From positions 1,178,001 through 1,242,000 of the forward strand of contig NZ_CP115607.1 of assembly GCF_027797205.1 (NCBI RefSeq): a DNA stretch of 64,000 nucleotides, read 5' to 3'. A model generated the notes under the pieces. It was not told where the DNA came from. It saw only the letters and a list, made by a program, of their open reading frames with translations, and made no database searches. Source of the DNA: Campylobacter sp. VBCF_01 NA2 (lineage in GTDB: Bacteria; Campylobacterota; Campylobacteria; Campylobacterales; Campylobacteraceae). The translations under genes and the position numbers were made by a program. How positions within the stretch are numbered: position 1 is the first letter of the stretch; every line of letters starts with the position of its first letter. Positions 46,080 to 56,208 of the stretch are shown here, piece by piece.

Positions 46080-49000
46080 TTACCAGTTAATGCGGTTGTT
46101 GCGGTATGATCGTCCTTCATCATTACTTTCGACGCTATCTCCAGAAGCACTAGTATCATTACCACCGACGAAGTTACCTACATTATCTTCGCCACCTTTG
46201 ATAGTGCCTTCACCGCCCCAAGTGCCATCAAGTCTAAATCTAACCTCGATAGGATTATAGTATTGTCTTACACCACTATATCTATAAGCATACTCTGAAT
46301 CGCTTGGTGCGTCATCTATATATACTTTATAGCCATGAACTCCATTATCTGGCGTATAAATAAGCCATGGATTTGTTAGTATCCTAATCGTATCGCTTCC
46401 TCTGGTAGCAGAAGTAACAGATATAGTCTGAACTCCGTCTTTAAATTTTTCTCCATTATTTTTGCCAGAAGGTATTATGGTTGCCTTACTAGTAGCATAC
46501 CTAGACACAAAAACATCGGCTATATTGCTAGCGTCAATTGTGGAAAGCTTGTTTATAACAAAACCTCCCCCCATAGTTTCATATTCGTTCGCATCTTTAA
46601 GGGCTTTAAATATATTGCTGCTAGGTTTTAAAAGCTCATAAGTAGTATTAGGAGCTAGTAAAGTAGAGCAATCGCCTTCGCTCTTAGGACAATACAACGC
46701 CTCTTTAATATCTATTTTTTCATTAGTTTTTACTGATGGGCGTTTGATAGCGCTACCATTATCTACATCGTATGATTTGCCATATATGAAATATGCATAG
46801 GTGCCAGTTCCACTAGGCAAGGCTGCAACACCACCAAGACTTTTTGCATAATCAGCGAAATTCTCGACTTTCATCTCTCTAACGCCACCCATTGGCTGTT
46901 TAGCAGATGAAATCTCGGTAGTTGCATAAGGTATAGTTGCATAATCTTTCTTGAATTTAGCCGGCAACATAGATGCTTTATCATCTATAAATTTAAAATT
47001 GCTTAGACTAAAATCAGTCGGATAAATCACCAAAGGCAAATGCGGACTTTTTTGCATTCTATCGAAGTTAAAAAAGATAGTCGCACTAGGTGTTTGACCC
47101 TCTTTAAACGCACGAGACATCAAGATGAAATCTGGTTGTTTTGGATTCAAATACACGCCAGTTTTATTGCCATTAGAATCTTTTTTGTGGATAAAACCAC
47201 TATTTAAACTCTTATCAGTATAGAAGCTAATCGCAGCACTTAAAGGAAATGCTTTTCTATCAGTAGCGTCTTCTGATCTCGTTCCAGCTGCGCCTTGACT
47301 TTTGGTATTAAATTTATAACATCTACTATCATAATTTGCGCTAGCTATACAAACATCATCGTTAAAATACTGCGTTCCACTAGGAATTTTGACCTCAAAA
47401 TTAGGTTTGTCTGGATATGGTTTATAATCTATCTCGCTAGGAGTAGTCAATGCGGTTTGTCCTTTGATACAACGAGCATCGGTAGAGTTTGTAGCACAAT
47501 CGTAATCAAATCCTACACTAAGCTCCATATCGCTAGCAAAACCACACAATGGCTGCATGGCCTTTCCTGATTCTGCTTCGTATGCTCTTCCGTCATAAAG
47601 TGTAGCAATAACATCGCTATATACTTCATCACTCAAATATACCTTAGCATTTGCCTTTATCATAGCCAACTCGCTCAACTGGCTAGTAACAGCTTTGTTT
47701 TTATCTGAGTCCGCAAGGGTTATAGTGACATTATTATCGCCATAATAATCTATCGTTACATCATCTTCGACTTCTACTGAGTTAAAGTATGTAAAGCGGG
47801 TTTGATTTAGGTTTGAAGCAACACCATTTGTATAATTACCTGCAAGCACAGAAGCGTTAGCATCGTAGCTACTTGCATTTTTGAGTTCACCATCTTCGAC
47901 AAACTTCCAACCAGCTCCATTTAAGCCGTTTTGCAATCCGATAGATGATATCTCAATGCGATCTGGTTTATATCTCAAAACCAATCCCAAGCTCTCATTG
48001 CTATCTTTTTTCTCGGCTCGTTTTATACTGATATCACAACCTACTCTACCTGTGCTATCAGGTTTATTTGTAGCAGAGTCGATGATACATTTAGTTCCCC
48101 AATACTTATCATCGCCGTCTTTTCTCTCATCATAGGTTTGATCACCATTTTTATCAGTCCATGAGTTGTCATAAACATTTACTAGCACATCACCGACATT
48201 GTAGTAGTTAAAAATTTGACCTTTTAGGCTAGATTTACTTGCATCAGAATATAGCGTTTCGGTAGTCAATACTGCCGCTACATCTGCTTTTTCATTTGGC
48301 GCCAATTTACCTTGCACTATTAAATCATTTGTGCCAAATCTGCTTTCTATCTTAGCAGCACCCTCTGAGAGATTTACACTTTTTACACCAAAATCTGCAA
48401 GCAAAGAAATAGCATCTTTATCCCAAATTTTGTCATAATTAGTATAAAAATCTTTGCCATTGACTTTACAACCAGTATCTATTTTACCGAAATCATTATC
48501 TATCTCGTCAGTCTCTTTTTGTTTTTTCACCAACATAGTCAAATCATCTATCGTATATTTTCCGTCCTCAAATTTGAAGCCAGAGTAAAGTGAGCGAGTA
48601 TTACACTCTGTGCCAAGTGTAGATTTGACACCGGTTCTATCTTGCAATTCTTTTTCTACATAGTAAGCCTGACCAGATACAACTCCATAACAATCATTAG
48701 AGATAAACGGTTTTAGGTATGTTTTTTGCTCTCTAAATGCCACATTTGCATTTGCTTCATCTACGCTTAATGATTTAATCGTATAGCTGTTTCTTTGAGC
48801 AAATCTTTTTTCGCCTAAATTGCCACCTAAGACTGCATTATAGTTAGGCACCGGATTGCCTTTGTAGCTTCTTGCATAAAATACTTCGGTTAATACATCA
48901 TCATTATCTGAATATTTACCGCCTACGCGTAAATCACTAGTGGGGCTATCAACCAAAGCCTCAGTGATATCGCCGTCTTTATCAGGATCTACTAGTTTGG

Positions 49001-52000
49001 CGTATTTGCTAGTTTTTGCCATATCTACTTCGAAATATGCAGGTCTAATTACGAAATGATCGCTATCACACACATGGAAAGACCCGTCTGGTGACATTTC
49101 AGTTCCGAAATACGATCTTGCACTATCTAGCTCAGCCACAACAGCATTTTTTTCTTTTTCAAATTCTGCTCTTTCCTCACTTGGAGTATTACCTGTCATA
49201 GTGCCGGCAAGCCACGCTAACTCTAATCTGCGTTTTTTAGCTTGGGCTTCCTCTACTGTCCTAGCACGATATTCAGATAGCCTAATCCTAAATCTATCTA
49301 AATTATACTCGTCCAAAATAGCCCTGACACTATCAGGTATATTTGCGTCCTTGTCGATATATTTCTGATACAAGCTCTCGATTTGATATCTCTTATAATA
49401 CTCTGTTGAGTTTGTTATCAGCTCAGCCTCAGCATTTGGATTATCTACTGGATTATAATTATATAGTGCAGTAGCGTTCATATCGAGTTTATCAAAATCA
49501 TTGTTAAGAGTTAGACCCCTAGGTCTATAACTAAACATAAATGTAACGCCACCGAAAGCATCTTCAAACTCAATTTTTTCGAGCGGAACTACTTTTTTCT
49601 TTGATTTTTCTTGTTCTTCTTTAAATCCTGTTTTGTAGTTAAATAACCTTTCATCCTTGCCATTTACCTTAAATGGTAACTTGTCATTATCGGTTATGTA
49701 TTTACAACCACTACCAGTTCTGATAGCCGAAAGATACAAATCACCAGGAAGCGGGAAGTATTGCAAACTACCGTCAAGCTCACCAGTGCTACATCCATCA
49801 GGATCATTTCCTGGCATACACACTCCCCACACATTACCTATTTTTTTATAGACTCTTGCGCGACACTCTCCCTTTTCATCAGCCGGCAAAAATATTCCAG
49901 CGTAGTTCTCACATAAATCAAAATCATCTGACTTATATTTACATTTACCATCTGTATCTCTACTGACACAATACTCATCAAAGATATCATTGATATCTGG
50001 CTTAAATATCATATTTACTTTAAATTCCTTTCCAGCTATTTGAGTAAATAATCTATCGTCTTGGGCGAGAGTTTTGTTTTTATCACTTTCGCTATCGCCA
50101 TAATCTTTGAAATTTTGATTTACCACTTTAAGACCATTTAGAAGCACGATTTTTACATCGCTTTCTTCTGAATCGCAACGACTCATTATAGCAGTAGGTC
50201 CTACGACCGCTTGACCAGCTAAATTCATAGTATATCCCATTGTATAGCGGATAGGCGTATATGTAAATGTCCTACCAACCGTAGCATTATATTCCAAAAA
50301 TATAGATTCGCCTTTTTTTAGCTCGCCACCGACTGGTTCATTTCCTACTAAACTACCAGCACCACGACCTACATAAAATTTAAGCTGATTATCTCTTAAA
50401 GAATTTAGCTGTTTTCCTGCATATACCGTATCAGTTACATCGGGGGTTCCACCAGCGGCTCTTTTTGCCTGAGTAGAGTATGCACCAGGTGTATTATCTT
50501 GCAAGAACTTAAACTCCTTTATGCCATCTAGACTAGCACCTGTTACAGGGACATTGTTTATACCAGATGAATTTGGCGTATAGGTATTGCTTCTACCAGT
50601 ATCCACGTGCACCCATGCACCACTTGCATCTTCACTATCTTTATCATCTTTATTTCTAATCTCAGTTCTATAATACAAATTCTCGCCAGTTACGACAGTT
50701 ACATCCTCTACTGTTCCGATCTTATTCTTAGGTGTGCCATCTTCGTTATAAAATCCCAACCAACCAGCTGTATCATACATTTTTTGCTCATAGCATAGTT
50801 GTGGGACATATAAATCAACAGATACTCCCACAAATTGCACATAGGCACGGTTGCTTTCGTATGTTTTAGCATCCTGTGGTTTAAATGGAGTTAGACCGAC
50901 CCTGACGGCGAGCGAACTTTGATTATTATCTAATATTTTTGTACTTTTTTTTGAAATGTCAAATTCATCTAAATCGAATCCTTGGTGATAGCCTTTATTA
51001 TAATACCCAGCAGTACCGCTTCTGCCTTGTAGTGTATAATCTCCGCTATCATCTAGTTCTAGCCAAGTTCTCGAACCATTAAAGAAAGAATTTGGATGAT
51101 AGACACTGCTAGGTAGCTTGTTGCTATATAGGTCTTCGCCTTCCTTCGCTACAAATAAACCTTCCTTAGCACCGGTTGTTGGACCTCTATTCGCACCAAA
51201 TGACGCAAATACTAGTTTGCCTTGGACATCACCATTTTTTGGCGTATAAAACCCGCTCAAAGTAAAATCAGCATAAACTGATTTTGCTAACGCTTGCTCT
51301 TCGTTACTTACACCAGAGGCAGAAGGCTCCATATACAAATATCCATCGTATAAGGTAACATTTTTTGGTCTGAAAAATCTATCTATGTATTGTTGAGCGC
51401 TTTTTTTATCACTTGCGCCGATTTTATCAGGATTGTCTAGTAGTTGTTGTTGTGATTCTAGATTTTTATCATAAACCAATACTACATACCAACCACCAAA
51501 TGGCAAAAGACGAGCAGTTCCTCCAAAAAACCCAGCATCTATACTACCGCCATTATAAGCTTCAATCATCCTCCATACTTGGTTACCTTTGCTATTATAA
51601 TGCGGACTTCTTCCGGTGGCATTTACATTTCCTACCGCTATGTCGATACTTTCGCTATAATCTTTAAAATTACTTTTCACAAAACTAGTAATATCAGCTG
51701 AACAACTATACTTCATATCGTATCTTTGGTCTTGACCATCTTGTGCATTTTTAGATGAATTGTAAGCAAATATTCCTTCGCAAATTTCTCTTTGGACATT
51801 ATAAGCCGAACTATTTCCTACCTTTAATTTAACATCCTGATAGCCTTTTAAAGCCTTTATTTTAAGGGTTGTTGGCAATCTTTTACAACTAGCATCTCTG
51901 TGTAATTTGCCCTCTCTTTTTCGCTTCGCAACCTCATCTAACTCAGCTTGTGTGCAATTTTCTGGACCATAACTATCGTCTAATTTACTATCTAGCTTTT

Positions 52001-52649
52001 CGTCGCTATCTATGTCATTGTTATTGTATAAGTGACCAAACCAATAAAGCCTAGCCATGACAATATCATCTTTCGTAACGCCCTTTGGAAGTTTTATTTC
52101 ATTTTTAGAGCTATTGAAAGTATCCCCTATGCCACCGTCGTCAAAAAAATCGCCGTCATAGACATCTGTGCCAGAACTCGTCATAGTATCACCAGGCATA
52201 GGTTTTATAACAGGGGCACCCGCTGTCACGATATCACCAAATACATAAGTTCCTTCACCACCAAATCTTTTACTAAGCTTTTGGCTCTGAGGATTTAATG
52301 GGTCGAGATTGCTAAAATTTATGAATTGTTTTTTTCCATTTTCATCATACCAGACATTATCGCTACCATCAGGGTTTTTTGGAGCAAGACCGCCCCATGG
52401 TTTTAGATTATTAAGTCCACTACCACCGTATGTTATGGTACCTGAATACTCACCCAAAAAATCAGAAGGAATTTCACCGCTATTTGGAATCTCCGGATCT
52501 ACTCCTACACTTGCAGTAGGTTTAAAATATTTAATATTACTGGCATAGCCGTCGTAGAGTTCATCATCATCTGCGAACGCGCCAACGCTAACTCCAAACA
52601 AAATCAACATAGCAGATAACGCCCTGCTAAATACCTTTTCTTTTTTCAT
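46080..52649 (-). CDS. Giant cysteine-rich secreted or surface protein of unknown function
   Basis: A complete 2189-residue frame, starting at ATG 52649 with an AGG ribosome site. Residues 1-26 form a Sec signal peptide, cut before DDDE. The rest has no membrane helix or autotransporter barrel that I can see. The N-terminal part contains ARLYWFGHLY near 198, GGWYVVLVYD near 384 and VTLYDGYLYME near 430, a layout I associate with secreted proteins that carry DUF11-type domains. Residues about 650-850 look like a DUF11-type beta domain. The middle contains VGDVLVNVYDNSW and VGCDIS (about 1475-1540), which recalls large MshQ/DUF6701-like proteins. It has 26 cysteines, and Asp-rich loops (DPDKDGDITE, DKNGDQTYDE) that could bind calcium. 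The tail is a Gly/Asn/Ser linker ending RNNRINW. The family assignments are from memory and need searching. Confidence 0.8.
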   Translation of the reverse strand: MKKEKVFSRALSAMLILFGVSVGAFADDDELYDGYASNIKYFKPTASVGVDPEIPNSGEIPSDFLGEYSGTITYGGSGLNNLKPWGGLAPKNPDGSDNVWYDENGKKQFINFSNLDPLNPQSQKLSKRFGGEGTYVFGDIVTAGAPVIKPMPGDTMTSSGTDVYDGDFFDDGGIGDTFNSSKNEIKLPKGVTKDDIVMARLYWFGHLYNNNDIDSDEKLDSKLDDSYGPENCTQAELDEVAKRKREGKLHRDASCKRLPTTLKIKALKGYQDVKLKVGNSSAYNVQREICEGIFAYNSSKNAQDGQDQRYDMKYSCSADITSFVKSNFKDYSESIDIAVGNVNATGRSPHYNSKGNQVWRMIEAYNGGSIDAGFFGGTARLLPFGGWYVVLVYDKNLESQQQLLDNPDKIGASDKKSAQQYIDRFFRPKNVTLYDGYLYMEPSASGVSNEEQALAKSVYADFTLSGFYTPKNGDVQGKLVFASFGANRGPTTGAKEGLFVAKEGEDLYSNKLPSSVYHPNSFFNGSRTWLELDDSGDYTLQGRSGTAGYYNKGYHQGFDLDEFDISKKSTKILDNNQSSLAVRVGLTPFKPQDAKTYESNRAYVQFVGVSVDLYVPQLCYEQKMYDTAGWLGFYNEDGTPKNKIGTVEDVTVVTGENLYYRTEIRNKDDKDSEDASGAWVHVDTGRSNTYTPNSSGINNVPVTGASLDGIKEFKFLQDNTPGAYSTQAKRAAGGTPDVTDTVYAGKQLNSLRDNQLKFYVGRGAGSLVGNEPVGGELKKGESIFLEYNATVGRTFTYTPIRYTMGYTMNLAGQAVVGPTAIMSRCDSEESDVKIVLLNGLKVVNQNFKDYGDSESDKNKTLAQDDRLFTQIAGKEFKVNMIFKPDINDIFDEYCVSRDTDGKCKYKSDDFDLCENYAGIFLPADEKGECRARVYKKIGNVWGVCMPGNDPDGCSTGELDGSLQYFPLPGDLYLSAIRTGSGCKYITDNDKLPFKVNGKDERLFNYKTGFKEEQEKSKKKVVPLEKIEFEDAFGGVTFMFSYRPRGLTLNNDFDKLDMNATALYNYNPVDNPNAEAELITNSTEYYKRYQIESLYQKYIDKDANIPDSVRAILDEYNLDRFRIRLSEYRARTVEEAQAKKRRLELAWLAGTMTGNTPSEERAEFEKEKNAVVAELDSARSYFGTEMSPDGSFHVCDSDHFVIRPAYFEVDMAKTSKYAKLVDPDKDGDITEALVDSPTSDLRVGGKYSDNDDVLTEVFYARSYKGNPVPNYNAVLGGNLGEKRFAQRNSYTIKSLSVDEANANVAFREQKTYLKPFISNDCYGVVSGQAYYVEKELQDRTGVKSTLGTECNTRSLYSGFKFEDGKYTIDDLTMLVKKQKETDEIDNDFGKIDTGCKVNGKDFYTNYDKIWDKDAISLLADFGVKSVNLSEGAAKIESRFGTNDLIVQGKLAPNEKADVAAVLTTETLYSDASKSSLKGQIFNYYNVGDVLVNVYDNSWTDKNGDQTYDERKDGDDKYWGTKCIIDSATNKPDSTGRVGCDISIKRAEKKDSNESLGLVLRYKPDRIEISSIGLQNGLNGAGWKFVEDGELKNASSYDANASVLAGNYTNGVASNLNQTRFTYFNSVEVEDDVTIDYYGDNNVTITLADSDKNKAVTSQLSELAMIKANAKVYLSDEVYSDVIATLYDGRAYEAESGKAMQPLCGFASDMELSVGFDYDCATNSTDARCIKGQTALTTPSEIDYKPYPDKPNFEVKIPSGTQYFNDDVCIASANYDSRCYKFNTKSQGAAGTRSEDATDRKAFPLSAAISFYTDKSLNSGFIHKKDSNGNKTGVYLNPKQPDFILMSRAFKEGQTPSATIFFNFDRMQKSPHLPLVIYPTDFSLSNFKFIDDKASMLPAKFKKDYATIPYATTEISSAKQPMGGVREMKVENFADYAKSLGGVAALPSGTGTYAYFIYGKSYDVDNGSAIKRPSVKTNEKIDIKEALYCPKSEGDCSTLLAPNTTYELLKPSSNIFKALKDANEYETMGGGFVINKLSTIDASNIADVFVSRYATSKATIIPSGKNNGEKFKDGVQTISVTSATRGSDTIRILTNPWLIYTPDNGVHGYKVYIDDAPSDSEYAYRYSGVRQYYNPIEVRFRLDGTWGGEGTIKGGEDNVGNFVGGNDTSASGDSVESNDEGRSYRNNRINW

Positions 52650-52828
52650 AATATGACCTCCATCATTTTATGTGTAAAAATTTTCTCTATTTTATTACTA
52701 AATCGCTTAAAATAAATATAAATTTAACCTTTGAAAATGTGAATAATCAAGGCATTTAGTGGATTTTTTATTTTTGTTATTTGGGTGGTTAATTTGTTTG
52801 ATTTATTTTTCTGAAAATTTGTCTAATT

Positions 52829-53240
52829 TGTCATTGCGAGAATTTACGAGCGTGAAATTTGTCTAATCTGTCATTGCGAGCTTTCGTAGAAAGCGAAGCA
52901 ATCTACGAGTGCAAACCACCAGACGATATAATCCGTGTCATTGCGAGACGGCAACGCCAGGGGAGCAATCCAGTAAAATTTATGGAGAATTACAAAAATT
53001 TTATGAATTTTAAATTCCAATAAATTTTTCTGTGAATTAAAATTTATTTGAATTTCCCTGGATTGCTTCGCTACGCTCGCAATGACAGCAAATTCGGCGC
53101 AAAAATTTTAAAGTCGTAGATTGCCACGCTCGTTACACTCGCTCGCAATGACAAATTAAGAGTTAAAAAATTCCCTGGATTGCAACGCTGGGCTCGCAAT
53201 GACAAAATAAAGTAAATTTACTTCGCTTACAATGACGATA
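52829..53240. repeat. Cluster of inverted-repeat elements, including MITE-like copy D
   Basis: The gap 52650-53298 has no gene beyond the leader of the giant gene. It contains solo arms near 52829 and 52869-52907, a full element at 52936-53087 (left arm TGTCATTGCGAGACGG to GCAATCCAG, right arm CCCTGGATTGCTTCG to CTCGCAATGACA), and solo arms at 53116-53153 and 53172-53204. Its interior TCTGTGAATTAAAATTT is shared with copy A. Confidence 0.8.
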
Positions 53241-53298
53241 AGATTTCGGCGCAGTATTTCAGGGTGACAGATTATGTGTCATTGCGAAAAGCCAAAAC

Positions 53299-54552
53299 CT
53301 ACATATATTTTTCTAAAACTTTTGGGATTTCTATAGTGCCGTCAGCGCGTTGGTAGTTTTCCATGACAGCGATTAGTGTGCGCCCTACTGCCAAAGATGA
53401 GCCATTTAGCGTATGCACTAACGCATTTTTCTTATTTTCATCTTTATAGCGAATTTTCGCGCGTCTTGCCTGAAAATCACGACAATTTGAAATCGAGCTA
53501 ATCTCTCTATATTTGTTTTGTCCCGGAAGCCAAACTTCCAAATCAATCGTTTTTGCCGCACTAAAACCAAGATCGCCGCTACAAAGCACCATGTGGCGGT
53601 GCGGCAAGCCCAAAGAAGCTAGTAAATCACTAGCGCAAGAGACCATTTCATCTAACATTTTTGCGCTATCTTCTGGCTTCGTAATCGCTACAAGCTCGAC
53701 CTTTTCGAACTGATGCTGACGAATCATGCCCCTAGTATCGCGCCCGGCACTCCCTGCTTCTTTGCGGAAGCAGTGGCTGTAACTCGTAAGCTTTATCGGC
53801 AAATTCGCACTTTCGATGATTTCATCATTAAATAAATTCGTCGCCGTAACTTCGCTCGTAGGTATGAGATACAAATTTAGCTCGTCGCTATCTACTTTGT
53901 AAAGATCGTCTTTAAATTTGGGTAGCTGTCCTGTGCCGTAAAGTATCTCATCACGCACCAAAAATGGCATATTTACAAGCTCAAAACCACGGCTATTGTT
54001 AAAATCGATCATATAATTTATAAGCGCCATATTTAGCTTCGCACCAAGCCCGCGAAGCGCGGTAAAACGGCTACCGCTAAGCTTCACGCCTCGTTCGAAA
54101 TCTAGCCAACCAAGGCTTTCGCCAAGCTCGAAATGCTCTTTTGGCGTAAAGTCAAATTTACGCGGTTCTAGCACGGTTTTTACGCAGACATTTTCATTTT
54201 CATCTGCGCCAAATGGGACATCATCATCGATGATATTTGGCACGACGGCTGCCACACTATTTAGCTTTTCTTCGCACTCGCTGACTACTGTGCCGAGTTC
54301 TGCGATTTTTGCCTTGTTTGCGTCAAGTTCGGCTTTTAGGGCTTTCGTGTCGCCACCATTTCGCGCGATTACGCCCATTTCTTTGCTTTTGGCGTTTTGC
54401 ACGGCTTGCAAATTTTCCAAATTTGTCTTTTTTTCTTTTAACTCATTATAAGCATCAAGTAGGCTTTTTAGCGTGTCTGCGGGGACTTTTTTGGCGATTA
54501 GTTTTTTATTAAATTCGTCAAAATTTGTTTCGATTAGTCGTAAATTTATCAT
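53299..54552 (-). CDS. serS: Seryl-tRNA synthetase
   Basis: A 417-residue class II synthetase that charges tRNA-Ser. The N-terminal antiparallel coiled coil (about 30-100, [20 protein letters not shown]) binds the long variable arm. The catalytic core has motif 2 in [14 protein letters not shown] and motif 3 in [19 protein letters not shown]. Length and motifs are standard. It stands alone between the repeat cluster and the divergent nickel-transport operon. Confidence 0.98.
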   Translation of the reverse strand: MINLRLIETNFDEFNKKLIAKKVPADTLKSLLDAYNELKEKKTNLENLQAVQNAKSKEMGVIARNGGDTKALKAELDANKAKIAELGTVVSECEEKLNSVAAVVPNIIDDDVPFGADENENVCVKTVLEPRKFDFTPKEHFELGESLGWLDFERGVKLSGSRFTALRGLGAKLNMALINYMIDFNNSRGFELVNMPFLVRDEILYGTGQLPKFKDDLYKVDSDELNLYLIPTSEVTATNLFNDEIIESANLPIKLTSYSHCFRKEAGSAGRDTRGMIRQHQFEKVELVAITKPEDSAKMLDEMVSCASDLLASLGLPHRHMVLCSGDLGFSAAKTIDLEVWLPGQNKYREISSISNCRDFQARRAKIRYKDENKKNALVHTLNGSSLAVGRTLIAVMENYQRADGTIEIPKVLEKYM

Positions 54553-54718
54553 ATCTTTCTCCGTGAAATAAAAATTTTTGGATTTTAGCGAAATTTTACT
54601 TTAAAAATATAAAGTGGGCAAATTTAAGCGAAATTTTATAATATCTAAAAATTTTTAGTGTTATTTTAAGCTAAATTCTGTAATATTACGAAACTAAAAT
54701 TTTTCACAAGGAGCAAAT

Positions 54719-55474
54719 ATGAAATTTAAAATTTTATCCCTTCTAACCTGCGCCGCAACAGCGTCATTTGCGCACTTTGGCGTAGTTTTGGCAGATAGTG
54801 ATACTATCGAAGATGAGAGCAAAAACAAGCTAAATTTAGTTTATGAATTCACTCACCCTTTCGAGCAAAATCGCATGAATTTAGAAATTCCAAATGTGGC
54901 TGAAATTTGGATAAATGGCGAGAAAAAGCCGTTTTTGCAAAATTTAAAAGCGCAGAAAGAGGGCGAAAACGCTTATTTCACAGCCGAATTTGAGGTAAAA
55001 GAACCGGGCGTTTATCAATTTTACTTCGATCCTAAGCCATATTTCGAACCAGCCGAGGGAAAATTTATCCGCCACCAAAGCAAAACCATAATCGACGCTT
55101 ACGGATATGGCGAGGGCTGGGACGAGCCAGTGGGGCTAAAAGCCGAAATCGTGCCACTTACGCGCCCGTTTGGCCTGTATGCGGGAAACTCATTTTGCGG
55201 GACAGTATTATACAAAAATACCCCAGCTAAGGGCGTAGAAGTCGAGGTCGAATACTACAACAAATCCGCCCTAAAAGCCCCTAGCGAGGACCATATCACG
55301 CAGGTTGTAAAGACTAATGCAAACGGGGAATTTTGCTTTACGATGCCTCTATCTGGGCATTGGGGCTTTGCGGCGTTAATAGACGATGACGAAAAAATCG
55401 CGCACGAGGGCAAGGAATATGGCGTCGAGCTTGGCGCGGTGCTTTGGGTGCAGACCAAAGACTACGAAAAATAG
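54719..55474 (+). CDS. nikK: NikK-like periplasmic protein (DUF4198)
   Basis: The 251-residue protein has a signal peptide cut after residue 18, leaving HFGVVLADSDTI at the mature N-terminus. The DUF4198 fold follows, with NLVYEFTHPFEQNRMNLEIP at the start and a late NGEFCFTMPLSGHWGFAALI segment. DUF4198 proteins next to NikMLQO are the NikK component of nickel ECF transporters, helping substrate capture. It opens the five-gene operon, with AAGGAG nine bases upstream of the start. An imperfect inverted repeat at 54658-54665/54682-54689 could be a NikR-type site, but this is weak. Confidence 0.85.
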   Translation: MKFKILSLLTCAATASFAHFGVVLADSDTIEDESKNKLNLVYEFTHPFEQNRMNLEIPNVAEIWINGEKKPFLQNLKAQKEGENAYFTAEFEVKEPGVYQFYFDPKPYFEPAEGKFIRHQSKTIIDAYGYGEGWDEPVGLKAEIVPLTRPFGLYAGNSFCGTVLYKNTPAKGVEVEVEYYNKSALKAPSEDHITQVVKTNANGEFCFTMPLSGHWGFAALIDDDEKIAHEGKEYGVELGAVLWVQTKDYEK

Positions 55475-55560
55475 GGATTTGCGCGTGAAATTCAGCATAA
55501 AATTTGGAGCGAAATTTAGTATGAATTTAAGCAAGAAATTTGGCATAAATTTTACCTATA

Positions 55561-55588
55561 AATTTAGCTCAAATTTGAGCTAAATTTC
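55561..55588. promoter_or_regulatory. Perfect 28-bp palindrome upstream of nikM
   Basis: AAATTTAGCTCAAA and its exact reverse complement TTTGAGCTAAATTT meet without a loop, 29 bp before the nikM start and 86 bp after nikK. It could be an operator, a cruciform-forming site, or the remnant of an attenuator. The stretch 55475-55560 before it is a run of AAATTT-rich words without a gene. Confidence 0.55.
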
Positions 55589-55617
55589 ATTTAAAATTAC
55601 GAAATTTAGGACATTAA

Positions 55618-56208
55618 ATGCACATTAGCGAAGGCGTTTTACCAAGCGAAATTTTAATCTCAGGCTGGGCGATAAGTGCGCCCGTGGTGGCGTATCTCGC
55701 ATACCGCTTAAAAGTGGAGAAAATCCCGCAAGTAGCGTGCATGAGCGCGATTTTTTTCATCGCTTCATTTATCCATTTGCCAGTGGGCGCAAGCTCCGTG
55801 CATTTGATTTTGGGCGGATTAATCGGCGCAGTATTGGGTGCTGACGCGATTTTAGCGATATTTGTGGGGCTCATGCTTCAAGGGGTTTTCTTTGGCTTTG
55901 GTGGGATTACGATTTTGGGTGTAAATACCGCAATCATCGGCTTTCCAGCCGTTTTGGGCGCAGTGTTTGTGCGTGCGTGGCGAAATGCTAAAATGCCCAC
56001 CACGACGGCATTTTTCCTAGCAGGAGCGGTGCCGATACTCATCTCGACGCTACTTTTGGATTTAATCCTTTTTGCTAGTGGCAAGGAATTTTACACAATC
56101 ATCACGCTAATCTCGCTAGAATCGGCAGTTTTGGCGGTTTTGGAGGGGATTATCGCGCTGTTTGCGCTGAAATTTATCGTGCGCGTAAAAAAGGAAATTT
56201 TGCTATGA
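55618..56208 (+). CDS. nikM: Nickel (cobalt) ECF transporter substrate-binding membrane protein
   Basis: A 196-residue CbiM/NikM-type S component with about six to seven membrane helices. The N-terminus MHISEGVLPSE carries the essential His 2 that, with the amino group, coordinates the metal; further His are in FIHLPVGASSVH (about 60-70). It captures Ni2+ or Co2+ and passes it inward with the energising NikQ/NikO pair. Neighbouring NikK and NikL favour nickel over cobalt. It overlaps nikL by 4 bp (ATGA). Confidence 0.93.
   Translation: MHISEGVLPSEILISGWAISAPVVAYLAYRLKVEKIPQVACMSAIFFIASFIHLPVGASSVHLILGGLIGAVLGADAILAIFVGLMLQGVFFGFGGITILGVNTAIIGFPAVLGAVFVRAWRNAKMPTTTAFFLAGAVPILISTLLLDLILFASGKEFYTIITLISLESAVLAVLEGIIALFALKFIVRVKKEILL

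Noticed and set aside
54658-54689. NikR operator upstream of nikK
   Set aside because: The half-sites match each other at only six of eight bases and the spacing does not fit the known NikR site; kept only as a remark.
55386-55583. A 65-aa frame after nikK
   Set aside because: It starts inside nikK in another frame and continues through AT-rich repeats of the gap.
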